The translations under genes and the position numbers were made by a program. Under the pieces are notes generated by a model. It was given only the letters and a program-made list of their open reading frames with translations. It ran no database searches and was not told where the DNA came from. DNA of 54,409 nt, taken from the NCBI GenBank assembly GCA_021847645.1, contig JAJZQG010000024.1, positions 1 to 54,409 on the forward strand, written 5' to 3'. The number at the start of each line of letters is the position of its first letter. The first letter of the stretch is position 1. The stretch comes from Myxococcales bacterium. GTDB lineage: Bacteria > Myxococcota_A > Polyangia > Polyangiales > Polyangiaceae. Of the stretch, positions 1-8,597 are shown one piece after another.

Positions 1-458
1 CTGTTAGGTCATAACCCGCCACGTACCCACGGCGACCACGGTTGCCCGCAGCCGCCAGGACCATCCCTACCGTCCCCAGTCCTTCCGCTCGTCTGTCAAA
101 CACCATTGCCGACGCTCATGCGCACTCGCGTCGGCACTTCATTCACATTGCGATTCCCATGCCACGATCTGTGCCCCCACATCCCCGCAAATTCCCGCGC
201 CTCGACGCAACCTCGAGGTGGCGGCCGCCACTTTTGCGGCGGATCCGCCACCCCTTGCCGGCCGGTTGAACAGCCACTGAGCTCGACCCCGGCCACCGCC
301 GGGAATCTGCATCCCACCCGGCTCTCGCGAACCCCGATCGCCGCGCCTGCCCGGCGCGAGGTCTTCCTGCGCTCCCCAGGGCATGCGCATTCCCCCCGCC
401 CGTGAGCGGGGAGCAGACAACACCCGAGGAACCCGGGCCAGACGGCTCGGAGCCGACG
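1..458. other. Window edge with no supportable gene
   Basis: I see no convincing gene here. Open frames exist on both strands but their translations are Arg/Pro/Ala-rich, lack any domain-like pattern and overlap each other, as expected of chance frames in GC-rich DNA. The stretch may be the flank of a gene lying outside the window or the 3' region downstream of the small minus-strand gene that ends at 459. No RNA gene, repeat or clear terminator was recognised. Confidence 0.5.
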
Positions 459-737
459 CTACTGGGCTGTCCGGATTTCGGTGTACGGCGTGCTCGGGCG
501 CGTGCTGGGGGCGATGATCAGGTCGTCATCGCAGAAGATGATCGTGCAGTGGCTCTTGCCCGCGGCGTTGAGGCGTGCGCACAGCTCCGCAAGCTCTTCG
601 TCGCTATCCACGACGTCACCCTCGACGGGCTGCCCTGAGTGGCCGTCGTAGCGGCAGTTGTCCAGCGCCACCCAGCGACCGCGATAGTCGCTTGCCTCGA
701 CGTCCTCACATGGCCATTCCGGCTGACTGCGTCCCAT
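459..737 (-). CDS. Small hypothetical protein, DUF5678-like
   Basis: This encodes 92 residues of unknown function. The central part reads YRGRWVALDNCR and is followed by an acidic stretch and a segment ending TIIFCDDDLIIA. That layout (short beta strand with GRWVAL, a gap, then a helix) resembles the small DUF5678-type proteins found scattered in bacteria, which have no assigned role. There is no signal peptide or membrane segment. The ATG start at 737 is preceded on the minus strand by a purine-rich GGGGAGAGAGG and a T-run, a plausible though loosely spaced ribosome binding site. It lies downstream of the kinase gene in the same direction with a 154-base gap, so it may be transcribed separately. 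Only the reading of this frame as a real gene is reasonably secure. Confidence 0.6.
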   Translation of the reverse strand: MGRSQPEWPCEDVEASDYRGRWVALDNCRYDGHSGQPVEGDVVDSDEELAELCARLNAAGKSHCTIIFCDDDLIIAPSTRPSTPYTEIRTAQ

Positions 738-891
738 ACGGAAAAAAACCTCTCTCCCCGCCGTACGCTCACTCTGCCAAGGGAATAAGACCGGTCGTCT
801 TGGAGACCGTCACAAGCCCGACGATTAACACCGCCTCGGTGGCGCCGTCAAGTCCACGCCGCAGGTGTCGGGTCGGGTGTTCAGTGATTGG

Positions 892-2622
892 CTACTTGCA
901 CTGAGCCGCTTCCTGCTGCGAGCTGCCTGCCGCACCGATCGACGCGGCAGCGCTGGCGATGCGCTTGGCGGCTGCGCAGTCGCCCCGGAAACGAGCCTGT
1001 TTGGCCGCAGGTCCAGCGTTGGACTGGATGGTCGCTTTGGCGACACCGACCGACGAGCCGCCGTTCTGGCAGGCTCGGTAGAGCCCCACGGCTGCCTCGA
1101 TGGCTCCGGACCGCGCCAGGTTCGCGGACTTCTGGCAAGCCTCTTCCCCTGTCGGCCCCTTGGCCTCCGGCGGCTTGGCCGTCGTCGCCGTCTTTGCCGT
1201 CGCAGTCTTGCCAGGCTCCGCCTGGGCATCCGCATCGACGGCTGTCGTGGTGGGCGCAGCCGTGTCCGAGCCGCCCGCGAGCGGATTGAGCACGGTCACG
1301 CCGGTCGAGGAACCCAAGGGAGCGGTCAGCACCGGGGCGTCGTCGGTGCTCGAGCTCTTGGTGAGCGCTCTGGCCACGAGCACGACGCCCACGATGGCGC
1401 CCACACCGACCAACGCGCCGATGCCGATGATGATGCCCTTGTTGCCTCCGCCGGAGGCCCGCGCGGGCGGCGGTTGGATCGGAGCGCCGTAGGGAGCCGC
1501 AGCGGGCGCGGCCATCGGGGGCGCCATGGGCGCCATGGGCTGCTGTGGGGCATACGCCTGGGCGGCCGCGGCTTGCTGGAACAGCTCCGGGGGCGGAGCC
1601 TCCATCTGCGCGGTGCCCGTGCCCGGCGCCGACGGCGTCGCGACCGGCATCGGGGCGCCCGCGGCTGCTCCGCTCAACTCTTCGAAGAACGCCATGGCCG
1701 TGGGCTGACGCTCGTCGCGGTTCTTGGCGAGCGCGCGCATGATAGTGCGCTTCATGTGCTCGGGGATCATGGCCGCTCGCGGCGCGGTGACCTCGAACGG
1801 GTAGGGGCTTGCGGTCAGGTGCTTGGTCGCCCACTCCCACGGCGTGTCGGCCTCGAACGGCAGCTTGCCCGTGAGCATCTCGTAGGCCATCACGCCCAGC
1901 GAGTAGATATCGCTGCGCGCGTCGAGCTCCTTGCCGGTGAACTGCTCGGGGCTCATGTACGGCGGCGTTCCAAGGACCGTGCCCTGCTGGGTGAGCTTCT
2001 CTTCTCTCTTGCGGTCGGCGCTCTCGCTGCGGGCCGCGATCCCGAAGTCCAGCACCTTGACGAAGTCCTCTTCGCCCGCCCGCGTGGTGAGCACCACGTT
2101 CTCCGGCTTCAGATCGCGGTGCACGATTCCCTTCTTGTGCGCCTCGTTGAGCGAGCCGCAGACCTGCCGCAGGATGTTCTCCGTGCGGGCAGGGGGCATG
2201 GGCCCGTCGCTCTCCAGGACCGCCGCCACCGACTTGCCCTCGAGAAACTCCATCGCGATGAACAGCGTGCCGTCCGCGGTCTGCCCGAAGTCGTAGAACT
2301 TGATGGTGTTCGAGTGCTCGAGCTCCACGACCGTGCCGCATTCGCGGTTGAACCGCGCAACGATCTGCGGGTCCTGCGACAGGTGCGGGTGCAGCGTCTT
2401 GATGGCCACCTTGCGCGTGGTCGTGCCCATCTGCTGCTCGCCTTCGTAGACACGGCCCATGCCGCCCTCGCCGAGCAGCTTCATCACGCGGAAGGTGTTT
2501 TTGATGACCTGGCCGATGAGCGGGTCATTCTCATCCTTGCTGGCGACCGGCAGAAGCGCGCCACACTTGGCGCAGAACCGAGCATTGTCGACGTTGGGTG
2601 TCTGGCAGACGTTGCATTCCAT
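892..2622 (-). CDS. Zinc-ribbon Ser/Thr protein kinase with one transmembrane helix
   Basis: A Hanks-type (PknB-like) Ser/Thr kinase of 576 residues. A zinc ribbon (C3, C6, C17, C20) opens the protein, followed by a kinase domain at about 44-310. Seen motifs are the glycine loop [11 protein letters not shown], the ATP-anchoring Lys in VAIKTL (K75), HRDLKPEN with catalytic Asp170, DFG at Asp192, and SPEQ in place of APE. A Pro/Ala/Gln-rich linker leads to a single membrane helix at about 396-419, then an Ala/Thr/Lys-rich stretch and a C-terminal extracytoplasmic segment with several Cys. The frame is open upstream, but I chose the ATG at 2622 because the zinc ribbon begins there and the extra residues upstream are Arg/Pro junk. 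It is probably a membrane receptor kinase; its signal and targets are unknown. The second kinase of the window (26853-29525) shares the zinc ribbon and the DPLIG linker. Confidence 0.92.
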   Translation of the reverse strand: MECNVCQTPNVDNARFCAKCGALLPVASKDENDPLIGQVIKNTFRVMKLLGEGGMGRVYEGEQQMGTTTRKVAIKTLHPHLSQDPQIVARFNRECGTVVELEHSNTIKFYDFGQTADGTLFIAMEFLEGKSVAAVLESDGPMPPARTENILRQVCGSLNEAHKKGIVHRDLKPENVVLTTRAGEEDFVKVLDFGIAARSESADRKREEKLTQQGTVLGTPPYMSPEQFTGKELDARSDIYSLGVMAYEMLTGKLPFEADTPWEWATKHLTASPYPFEVTAPRAAMIPEHMKRTIMRALAKNRDERQPTAMAFFEELSGAAAGAPMPVATPSAPGTGTAQMEAPPPELFQQAAAAQAYAPQQPMAPMAPPMAAPAAAPYGAPIQPPPARASGGGNKGIIIGIGALVGVGAIVGVVLVARALTKSSSTDDAPVLTAPLGSSTGVTVLNPLAGGSDTAAPTTTAVDADAQAEPGKTATAKTATTAKPPEAKGPTGEEACQKSANLARSGAIEAAVGLYRACQNGGSSVGVAKATIQSNAGPAAKQARFRGDCAAAKRIASAAASIGAAGSSQQEAAQCK

Positions 2623-2757
2623 GGCATCCGGCCTTCGAGATCGGAGACGCTCGACCCGCGGCTCCCGGCAGAGGGGAGCTCGCACGGCGCTACAATGCTT
2701 GATCGTCGACGTCCTGTCGACTAGGTTTCAGCGCCCTTCAATCAGGAGTGTTGCATC

Positions 2758-2880
2758 ATGTACCTGGCGCTTTCGAAAAAGTCCCGCCGAACCGACCGAT
2801 CCCGTTCTGCCCGCTACCGCGCCAAGCTCAAGTCCAAGGAGCGCGCCCGCAAGAACCGCGTCTATCAGGTGGGCAAGTAG
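2758..2880 (+). CDS. 40-residue highly basic peptide
   Basis: A short frame reading from an ATG with a clean AGGAG ribosome binding site nine bases upstream (2744-2748). The product is 40 residues, about 40 percent Lys/Arg, starting MYLALSKKSRRTDRSRS and ending NRVYQVGK. It lies between the divergent kinase gene and the MBL-fold gene, which starts 43 bases downstream with its own AGGAG. The even spread of Lys and Arg and the near absence of acidic residues resemble small ribosome- or nucleic-acid-binding proteins; I do not recognise a family. It is too short for usual gene-finding cut-offs. The ribosome binding site and the compact fit between neighbours argue that it is real, but function is unknown. 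Confidence 0.6.
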   Translation: MYLALSKKSRRTDRSRSARYRAKLKSKERARKNRVYQVGK

Positions 2881-2923
2881 CCTCGCCCCGTCCCGAGGAC
2901 CGCGCCCCGGCCAGGAGCTGTCC

Positions 2924-3727
2924 ATGCGCCGCGTTTCTTTCGCAACCACCGGCTGGATGGACGCACCCGCCGCGGCGTTCGGTGTCCGTTGGCGGGGCTT
3001 CATCAAGATTCCCGCCGTGGTCGCCGTTTGCGAGCGGGACGACGGCTCGATCTGGTTGGTGGATGCCGGCTGGAGCAGCGAGACCTGCGCCCAGCCCCGG
3101 ACTATCGGCCAGCTCTGGAGCCGCACGCTGGGAGTGCGCGTGCGCCCCGGAGACGACGTCGCCTCCCAGATGCGCGCCGCGGGGCTCGATCCCTCGCGCG
3201 TCACTGCCATCGTCGCCACCCACTTGCACCTCGACCACGTCGGCGGCGTGTCCGACTTCCCTAACGCCGAGCTGATCGCCACGCATGACGAGGTCACGCT
3301 TGCGTACCGCTCGCATTGGCTGCGTGGCTATCGCCGCGAGGACCTGGAGCGCGTCGAGCGTCTGCGCCTGGTTCGTCCCCGCTACGCTCCGGTGCTGGGC
3401 TTTGCCCGCTGCGCTGCGCTGGACGACGAGATCACGCTGCTTGCAGGGGAAGGTCACACGCTCGGTCATGCCTGCGTGCTGCTGAGGGATCGGGACGGGC
3501 TGTGGATCCACGCGGGAGACGCTGCCTATCATCGCAACGACTTGGACCGCGGACGACCCGGGCCCTTTGCCCGCATCATGGCTCACGATCTGCGCGGCCT
3601 TCGGGCCACGCACCGTCGCCTGCGCGACAGCGAGCGCGACGCTTCCCGCCCCCGGGTCGTGCTGTCCCACGACGCCGAGGGGTTTACGCGACTGCCGCGC
3701 CTCGGCCGGCCCCGAACCGGCAGCTAG
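2924..3727 (+). CDS. MBL-fold metallohydrolase, lactonase-like
   Basis: A 267-residue metallo-beta-lactamase-fold hydrolase. The metal-binding motif THLHLDHVGG gives H100, H102, D104 and H105. Further ligands are probably the His in GEGHTLGH, the Asp in HAGDAAYH and the His in VVLSHD near the C-terminus, which is the ligand order of the dinuclear N-acyl-homoserine-lactone lactonase (AiiA-like) branch. No signal peptide is seen, so it is likely cytoplasmic. The substrate cannot be read from sequence: lactone, thioester and phosphodiester hydrolases share this pattern. The ATG at 2924 is chosen because AGGAG lies seven bases upstream; the frame is open much further but overlaps the divergent kinase gene. 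Its stop codon overlaps that of the convergent gene. Confidence 0.88.
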   Translation: MRRVSFATTGWMDAPAAAFGVRWRGFIKIPAVVAVCERDDGSIWLVDAGWSSETCAQPRTIGQLWSRTLGVRVRPGDDVASQMRAAGLDPSRVTAIVATHLHLDHVGGVSDFPNAELIATHDEVTLAYRSHWLRGYRREDLERVERLRLVRPRYAPVLGFARCAALDDEITLLAGEGHTLGHACVLLRDRDGLWIHAGDAAYHRNDLDRGRPGPFARIMAHDLRGLRATHRRLRDSERDASRPRVVLSHDAEGFTRLPRLGRPRTGS

Positions 3728-4857
3728 CCCTTGACGACCGGCTTGAGCACGGCCTTGCCGTCCTTGATGACGACATCGAAGTCGATCTGACGACCCTTGT
3801 GCGTGGCCTGGAGCTTCTCGACCGTCGCTCGCAACGACCGCGAGAGGCCGTCTTCCGTGATTCCCGAGGTGGACTCGCGACACTCGCGCTTGGCCTGCAC
3901 ATAGCGCGAGTAGATCTCGCGCATGCGCGCATCGGAAAGGGCCTGGTCGCTGCGCGCGGCGGGGCGCACGCTGGTCATGGGGGGCGCTGGCGGCTGGGGG
4001 CGCTGTGGGGGCGAAGCGGCCGTGCCTGGTGAAGCCGCCGGGGCCTTTCTTGTCAAACCAAGTCCGGAGGACGAAGTGGACGCAGCCGGCGGGGCGGGCG
4101 GCCGCGGCGACGGGGAAGCCGGCGGCCGACGAACCGGAAGCGGTTGGCTGGAGGGGCGCGGCGGCGTGGCGGGCGCGGGAGACGGCAATGCCGACCGCTG
4201 GTGCGGGCGCGTCTCGTCCGTGTCGTCGGGGCCTCCGAAGATGTCGTCGATGTTGCCGAAGGAATGGGCCGAGCTGCGGGCGGCGGCTTGCTGGGGTCGT
4301 GACTCTGTCGTGGCGAGCCCGAGGATGTCTTCAAGGTTGTCGAGCGCATCGAGCGAAACCACGTGAACCGGAGCCTTCTTGCGTGGAAGCGCCCCGGGCG
4401 CCTGGGGCGGTGCGTCTCCCATGTCGACGTCGACGTCGATGTCCATGGAGTCCGACTGCTCCTGTGCGCTCGCTTGCTCCTGCGATTCTTCGAGCTCGCG
4501 CTGCAGCTGCTTGCCCAGGCGCTTCTTCGCCTGGATGGTGAGCGCTTCGGTTCCGAACTTCTTTGCCGCGCGACGCAGATCGCGCTTGTAGGTGCCGTTC
4601 TCGATTTCGCGGCAGATCCGCATCCAGTACTGCTGATAGGTGTTGTAGCGCTGCACCACCGTGTTGAACTTGAACCGCATGCCGGTGTTGCGGATCTGCT
4701 CGCGCCGCAGAACCCATACCCGGCGGTCGACGTCCTTGCGCAGCACCCCGGGCTCGATCTTCTCGATGCCCATGAAGTACTGGTCATACAGAGCGCGCAG
4801 CCGTTCGACGCGCTGCTCGAGCTCGTCAATCAGGCCCTCGATCTCCTCGGCTTCCAA
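3724..4857 (-). CDS. Conserved myxobacterial protein, MXAN_5187-like
   Basis: A 377-residue protein with two ordered ends and a disordered middle. The N-terminal 115 residues form a helical domain that opens with a coiled-coil-like segment (ELEQRVERLRALYDQYFMGI) and is rich in Arg, Tyr and Trp. About 120-290 is Pro/Ala/Ser-rich. The last 90 residues (from about DARMREIYSRYVQAKRECRE) form a second compact domain ending in a beta-rich DFDVVIKDGKAVLKPV. The pattern resembles a conserved family in Myxococcus annotated after MXAN_5187, whose role I do not know; the match is from memory. No signal peptide or catalytic motif is seen. It is convergent with the MBL-fold gene, and the two stop codons share bases in a CTAG. 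Confidence 0.7.
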   Translation of the reverse strand: MEAEEIEGLIDELEQRVERLRALYDQYFMGIEKIEPGVLRKDVDRRVWVLRREQIRNTGMRFKFNTVVQRYNTYQQYWMRICREIENGTYKRDLRRAAKKFGTEALTIQAKKRLGKQLQRELEESQEQASAQEQSDSMDIDVDVDMGDAPPQAPGALPRKKAPVHVVSLDALDNLEDILGLATTESRPQQAAARSSAHSFGNIDDIFGGPDDTDETRPHQRSALPSPAPATPPRPSSQPLPVRRPPASPSPRPPAPPAASTSSSGLGLTRKAPAASPGTAASPPQRPQPPAPPMTSVRPAARSDQALSDARMREIYSRYVQAKRECRESTSGITEDGLSRSLRATVEKLQATHKGRQIDFDVVIKDGKAVLKPVVKG

Positions 4858-4893
4858 CGACGTCCTGCTCCTATCGCAACGGATTATCTCGCG

Positions 4894-5700
4894 TCAGAGC
4901 GGTGTGATCTTCACGTTGTCGAAGCATACAGGCACTTCCCAATCATTGAAGCCGAAGTGATCGTGCCCCGGTCCGCTCAGCGGCTGCGGATCCTCGAGCC
5001 GGTGCATCAGGTTGCCGTCCACCCACCAGCTGATGGTCTTGCCGTCCGCGCGCTCCACGCGAAATCCATACGTTCTGCCCGGTATCACCGGTCGATCCTG
5101 TTCGCGCGTCGACGACGGATCGACGCGGATCTGCAGGCGATCGGGAGCGTGCTCGTTGACCCGGGCCAGCACGTGGAACTGGTTCTTCCAGCCGCCGAAG
5201 ATGGTGAGGTAGCTCGTGGCGTTCGTATAGGACACCGAGGTGGCGCCGCTGCGGCCGTCGCCCCAATACTCGGCCTTGATGTCGCCGTCGGGCGACTCGC
5301 TCATGGCGTCGAATTCGATTCGGGCGTTGAGGGGCAGCGTTCGCTCCAGCCACACGCCGCGATTGCGTGCCCCTTGGCCGCAAAGACGCCCGTTCTTGAT
5401 GCTCCAGCCAGGGCCGGCGGCGAACCAGTCCGGTCCCAGCTCGGCCCGATCGAAATGGTCTTCGAACACCGAGGTGATGGGCGGACCGGCGCTCGGCGCG
5501 ACGGTGGGCAGCGGCGCCTGCACACGTGGCATCTGCGGCGGCGAGGAGGGCTTGGGCCCGGTGTTCATGGGACGAGCCGCGACGGCCGTCACCCCTCCAT
5601 CCGCCGAGGGCGATGGCTCACTCGGCACACAACCGGCAGACATCAGGACCGTCAGCGCAAGCAGCGCTGCATCGGTGAGCAGGACGCGATCGCTCATCAC
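4894..5700 (-). CDS. Lipoprotein with concanavalin/LamG-like domain
   Basis: A predicted lipoprotein of about 268 residues. The N-terminus carries a hydrophobic signal segment ending in the lipobox LMSAGC, so the mature protein should be lipid-anchored at Cys24 or so. A Pro/Ser/Ala-rich spacer to about residue 75 precedes a single domain of about 190 residues. This starts FEDHFDRAELGPDWF and ends FGFNDWEVPVCFDNVKI, the layout of concanavalin-like jelly-roll domains of the DUF1080/LamG type that bind or cleave glycans. I see no obvious catalytic pair of acids, so a binding role is as likely as an enzymatic one. Start is GTG at 5700 or the next codon, ATG at 5697; no strong ribosome binding site separates them. 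Confidence 0.8.
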   Translation of the reverse strand: MMSDRVLLTDAALLALTVLMSAGCVPSEPSPSADGGVTAVAARPMNTGPKPSSPPQMPRVQAPLPTVAPSAGPPITSVFEDHFDRAELGPDWFAAGPGWSIKNGRLCGQGARNRGVWLERTLPLNARIEFDAMSESPDGDIKAEYWGDGRSGATSVSYTNATSYLTIFGGWKNQFHVLARVNEHAPDRLQIRVDPSSTREQDRPVIPGRTYGFRVERADGKTISWWVDGNLMHRLEDPQPLSGPGHDHFGFNDWEVPVCFDNVKITPL

Positions 5701-5795
5701 GCGGGCATGGTAGCACAGGGGACGGACCCAACCGATGGGCTCGCCGAGGGGACGCAGGGGTTGCGCAACGCAGCAGCCGTGGCCATCCTGGCGGC

Positions 5796-6167
5796 ATGAG
5801 CGAGGAACGAAAGCCTAGCGACGATCTGAAAGAAGGCCTGGGCCTCATCTTCCGGGCTGCCCGCACGGCCGCCAAGCAGGTCGACGTCGCCAAGATCGAC
5901 AAGAGTCTCGACCGCGCCGTGACCGAGGTGGGACGTGTCGTCTCGCGGGTGGGGCGTGTGGTGGCCGATGAGGTCAACCGCATGGCGTCGTCGCCGCCGC
6001 CGTGGTCGCACAGCGCGCCGGCGAAAGGCGAGCCTCCCAAGGCGGACGAGGGCGAAGGCGAAGTCGCCGCGAGCAGCCCGAAGGCTTCGGACACGTCCGC
6101 ACCGCCGGACGCGGATGCCTCGACACCCGGCGCCAGGGAGCCCAAGTCGCCGGGAAACGCAGGCTGA
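5796..6167 (+). CDS. Hypothetical protein with amphipathic N-terminus
   Basis: A 123-residue protein of unknown function. Residues 1-62 look helical and amphipathic (alternating charged residues with Val/Ile/Ala, for example VGRVVSRVGRVVADEV). The rest is Pro/Ala/Ser/Glu-rich and probably disordered. There is no signal peptide, membrane helix or recognisable motif. The ATG at 5796 lies 96 bases from the divergent lipoprotein gene, enough for two promoters. Downstream, the diguanylate cyclase gene converges on it with an 82-base gap. The ordered codon pattern and clean fit between neighbours are the main support that this is a gene. Confidence 0.6.
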   Translation: MSEERKPSDDLKEGLGLIFRAARTAAKQVDVAKIDKSLDRAVTEVGRVVSRVGRVVADEVNRMASSPPPWSHSAPAKGEPPKADEGEGEVAASSPKASDTSAPPDADASTPGAREPKSPGNAG

Positions 6168-6249
6168 GCCCGACGACGCGATCGGTCGCATCGGACGCAG
6201 GCGTTCGCAGTTGGAGCGGCGGTCCCGCACCGCCCGATGGTCAGCGTGG

Positions 6250-8403
6250 CTATGCCGCGTTCTTGCGGCGGGGCGCCCACGGGGTCGTGCGGTTCCGGCC
6301 CGATCTCTTGGATACGTACAGCGCTTCGTCCGCGGCCTTGAACAGCGTCTCCCAGTCCTGTCCCGCTTCGGGATAGGTGGCGACGCCGATCGAGCAGGTC
6401 ACGCCGACCGAACCGTTGGGGATCGGGAAGGTCGCACGCATCAGCTCCTCGCGAATGCGTTCGGCGAGCAGCACCGCGCCCTCCCGGTCGGTCTCCTCGC
6501 ACAGCAGCACGAACTCCTCGCCGCCGAATCGCGCGACCACGTCGGTCGTGCGCTTGGTCTTGCGCAGGATCGCTCCCAGCCCTTTGAGAACGACGTCCCC
6601 GGTGTCGTGCCCGTGCGTGTCATTGACCTTCTTGAAGTGATCGAGGTCGACGATCATCACGCTCAGCTTGCGGGAGAAGCGGCGTGCCGCGGCCAGCTTG
6701 GTGTCGGCCATGTCCAGCAGCGCACGCTTGTTGTACAGCCCGGTCAGGCCGTCGCTCGTGGCGAGCTCCTCGAGGCGCTTGACCATGCGCGCGTTGGCCA
6801 GGGACACCGCCACGTGGCTGGCCAGCACCTCGAGGGTGGGGCGCACGGCGTCGCCGAACGCGTTGTTGCGACGGGCGCCGAGCACCAGCGTGCCGAGCGG
6901 ACGCTCGTGAACCAGCAGGGGCAACACGAGGATCGACGGCATCGACGGGGGAACGATGCGCGCGGTGAACACGATCTGCCTGCTGCGGTCGAACTGCCCC
7001 TTGTACGGGAGCGGGTGCCCGTTCTGCACGACCATCGACACGAGCCCGGCGTTGTGACGGAACCTGGCACCGACCAGCGCGTCCGCAGCATCGCCGCTCA
7101 CCGCACGGATCTCGTGGGTTTGCTTGGCCTCGTCGTAGACCGTCACGGCGGCGAAGTCGAAGGACGCGATCTCCCGTGCGCTGCGCACGCTGGCCTCGAC
7201 GACGTCGCGCTCGCTCAAGGCGGCGCCGAGGGCGCGCGCGGCGCGATAGAGCTTGCCCTGCTCGACCTTGGCGCGCTCGAGCTGCACGAAGACACGTTCG
7301 TTCTGGATGGCGCGCAGCACGTAGCGTGTCGCGGCCACGAGCATCTCCTGCTCGCTGTCGGTGAAGGCAACGTCCTGCCTTCGGTCGGCGACCAGCACGC
7401 CGCGCAGGTGCTCGCCTTCCAGGACGGGCACGGCCGCCACGCTCTTCACGGGGCAGCCGTGCGCGTAGTACGGCAGCGCGTACGACGGCTTGAGGCCGGA
7501 GAGCGCCACGATGCCGTGGTCGGCTGCCACGGCCCCGAAGATGCCGTCGCCCAGCGTAAAAGGACCTTCGCTCAGCTCTTCGCTATCGGTCGTCAGCTCG
7601 CTGATGCGAAGGTGCGTGCCCGTGTCGGTGGACCACAGCAGCATGGCGGTGTGTAGCCCGAGCGAGCGGCGCAGCAGCTCCAGGGCGAACAGCACCGCCT
7701 GGTGGATCTCCTCCACGCTCGATCGGACCAGACGTCCCGCGTCGTCGTCCGCGCAGCTGGCCGACGCGTCGGACGACGCTGTGTCCGCGACCCGCGCGGG
7801 CGCGCCCAGCAGGCGGTAGGATCGGGCCGCGACGTGCATGCGTTCGATCTCGGCCTTGACGCGTCCACGTGAGTGCGAACGGATGCGGGCGACTTCGGCG
7901 CGGATCACGAGCACGCCGATCACGGCGAACAAGGCGCCGAACGCGCCGTGCGTCGCCAGGTGCCACACGGTCGACTCTCCGTAGGCCACGAATCGAAGCG
8001 CGGCCTCTACCGCGATCGCGAAGCCGATGATCGCCGCAGCCGCCACCGAATGCGCGAGCACGGCGGCCACCACGAACGTCACGTACATCAACGGGTAGGT
8101 GGGACCGTCCAGGGAACCGTCGATGTTGACCACCGCGGCCAGCGCACCGACCACGATCAGGGCGCCGAGTTCCACGTCCTTGCGGGCGACCCCGGGAGCC
8201 TCTGCGTGGTACCGCAGGCGCGCGCGCAGCACCGCGCCGATGCAGATCGCGTACAGCACGGCGATGGGGTAGCGCCAAGAGGGGGCGAAGCCGACGGTGA
8301 CATCGGCCACGAGCACGCAGGCGAACGCCAGGGCCGCGAGCATGCCCAGGGAATTGCGGAGTCCTATCCTCGATGCGAGAACGATTCGGACGAGCGTGTC
8401 CAT
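6250..8403 (-). CDS. Membrane diguanylate cyclase with two GAF domains
   Basis: Makes the second messenger c-di-GMP from two GTP. The 717-residue protein starts with about 200 residues holding some six to seven membrane helices, followed by a cytoplasmic region with two GAF-type sensor domains (about 240-400 and 405-555) and a C-terminal GGDEF domain. The active site is GGEEF (627-631), an active variant. The inhibitory I-site RTTD lies exactly five residues before it (618-621), so product feedback is expected. DHFKKVNDTHGH and IGVATYPEAG are the usual flanking motifs. ATG at 8403 is preferred: GAGG lies just upstream on the minus strand and the membrane region begins directly, while earlier in-frame starts add Arg/Pro-rich residues. 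No EAL domain is present. The signal sensed by the GAF or membrane parts is unknown. Confidence 0.93.
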   Translation of the reverse strand: MDTLVRIVLASRIGLRNSLGMLAALAFACVLVADVTVGFAPSWRYPIAVLYAICIGAVLRARLRYHAEAPGVARKDVELGALIVVGALAAVVNIDGSLDGPTYPLMYVTFVVAAVLAHSVAAAAIIGFAIAVEAALRFVAYGESTVWHLATHGAFGALFAVIGVLVIRAEVARIRSHSRGRVKAEIERMHVAARSYRLLGAPARVADTASSDASASCADDDAGRLVRSSVEEIHQAVLFALELLRRSLGLHTAMLLWSTDTGTHLRISELTTDSEELSEGPFTLGDGIFGAVAADHGIVALSGLKPSYALPYYAHGCPVKSVAAVPVLEGEHLRGVLVADRRQDVAFTDSEQEMLVAATRYVLRAIQNERVFVQLERAKVEQGKLYRAARALGAALSERDVVEASVRSAREIASFDFAAVTVYDEAKQTHEIRAVSGDAADALVGARFRHNAGLVSMVVQNGHPLPYKGQFDRSRQIVFTARIVPPSMPSILVLPLLVHERPLGTLVLGARRNNAFGDAVRPTLEVLASHVAVSLANARMVKRLEELATSDGLTGLYNKRALLDMADTKLAAARRFSRKLSVMIVDLDHFKKVNDTHGHDTGDVVLKGLGAILRKTKRTTDVVARFGGEEFVLLCEETDREGAVLLAERIREELMRATFPIPNGSVGVTCSIGVATYPEAGQDWETLFKAADEALYVSKRSGRNRTTPWAPRRKNAA

Positions 8404-8597
8404 CGAACCTCGATGGTCGTGCATATCAGGGCATGATCGGGTGGGCCTACTTTGTGGTGGGGTCGGATCGACCGTGTGCCGGGGCGAGGTGGTTCGGCCG
8501 CAAGCCCGGGCCTTGCTTGCCGGTTGACGCACGCACCCGTTTGCGGGGAGAGTGCCGGCAGGATCGTGCAGCCCAACACAGTACAGAGGATGTCGCC

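Noticed and set aside
829..841. CACCG-CCT-CGGTG hairpin downstream of the first kinase
   Set aside because: A five-pair stem with only two T residues after it on the minus strand; not enough for a terminator call.
865..2724. Plus-strand open frame opposite the first kinase
   Set aside because: The minus strand carries glycine loop, HRD and DFG motifs in order; the plus-strand frame is Arg/Gly/Leu-rich filler.
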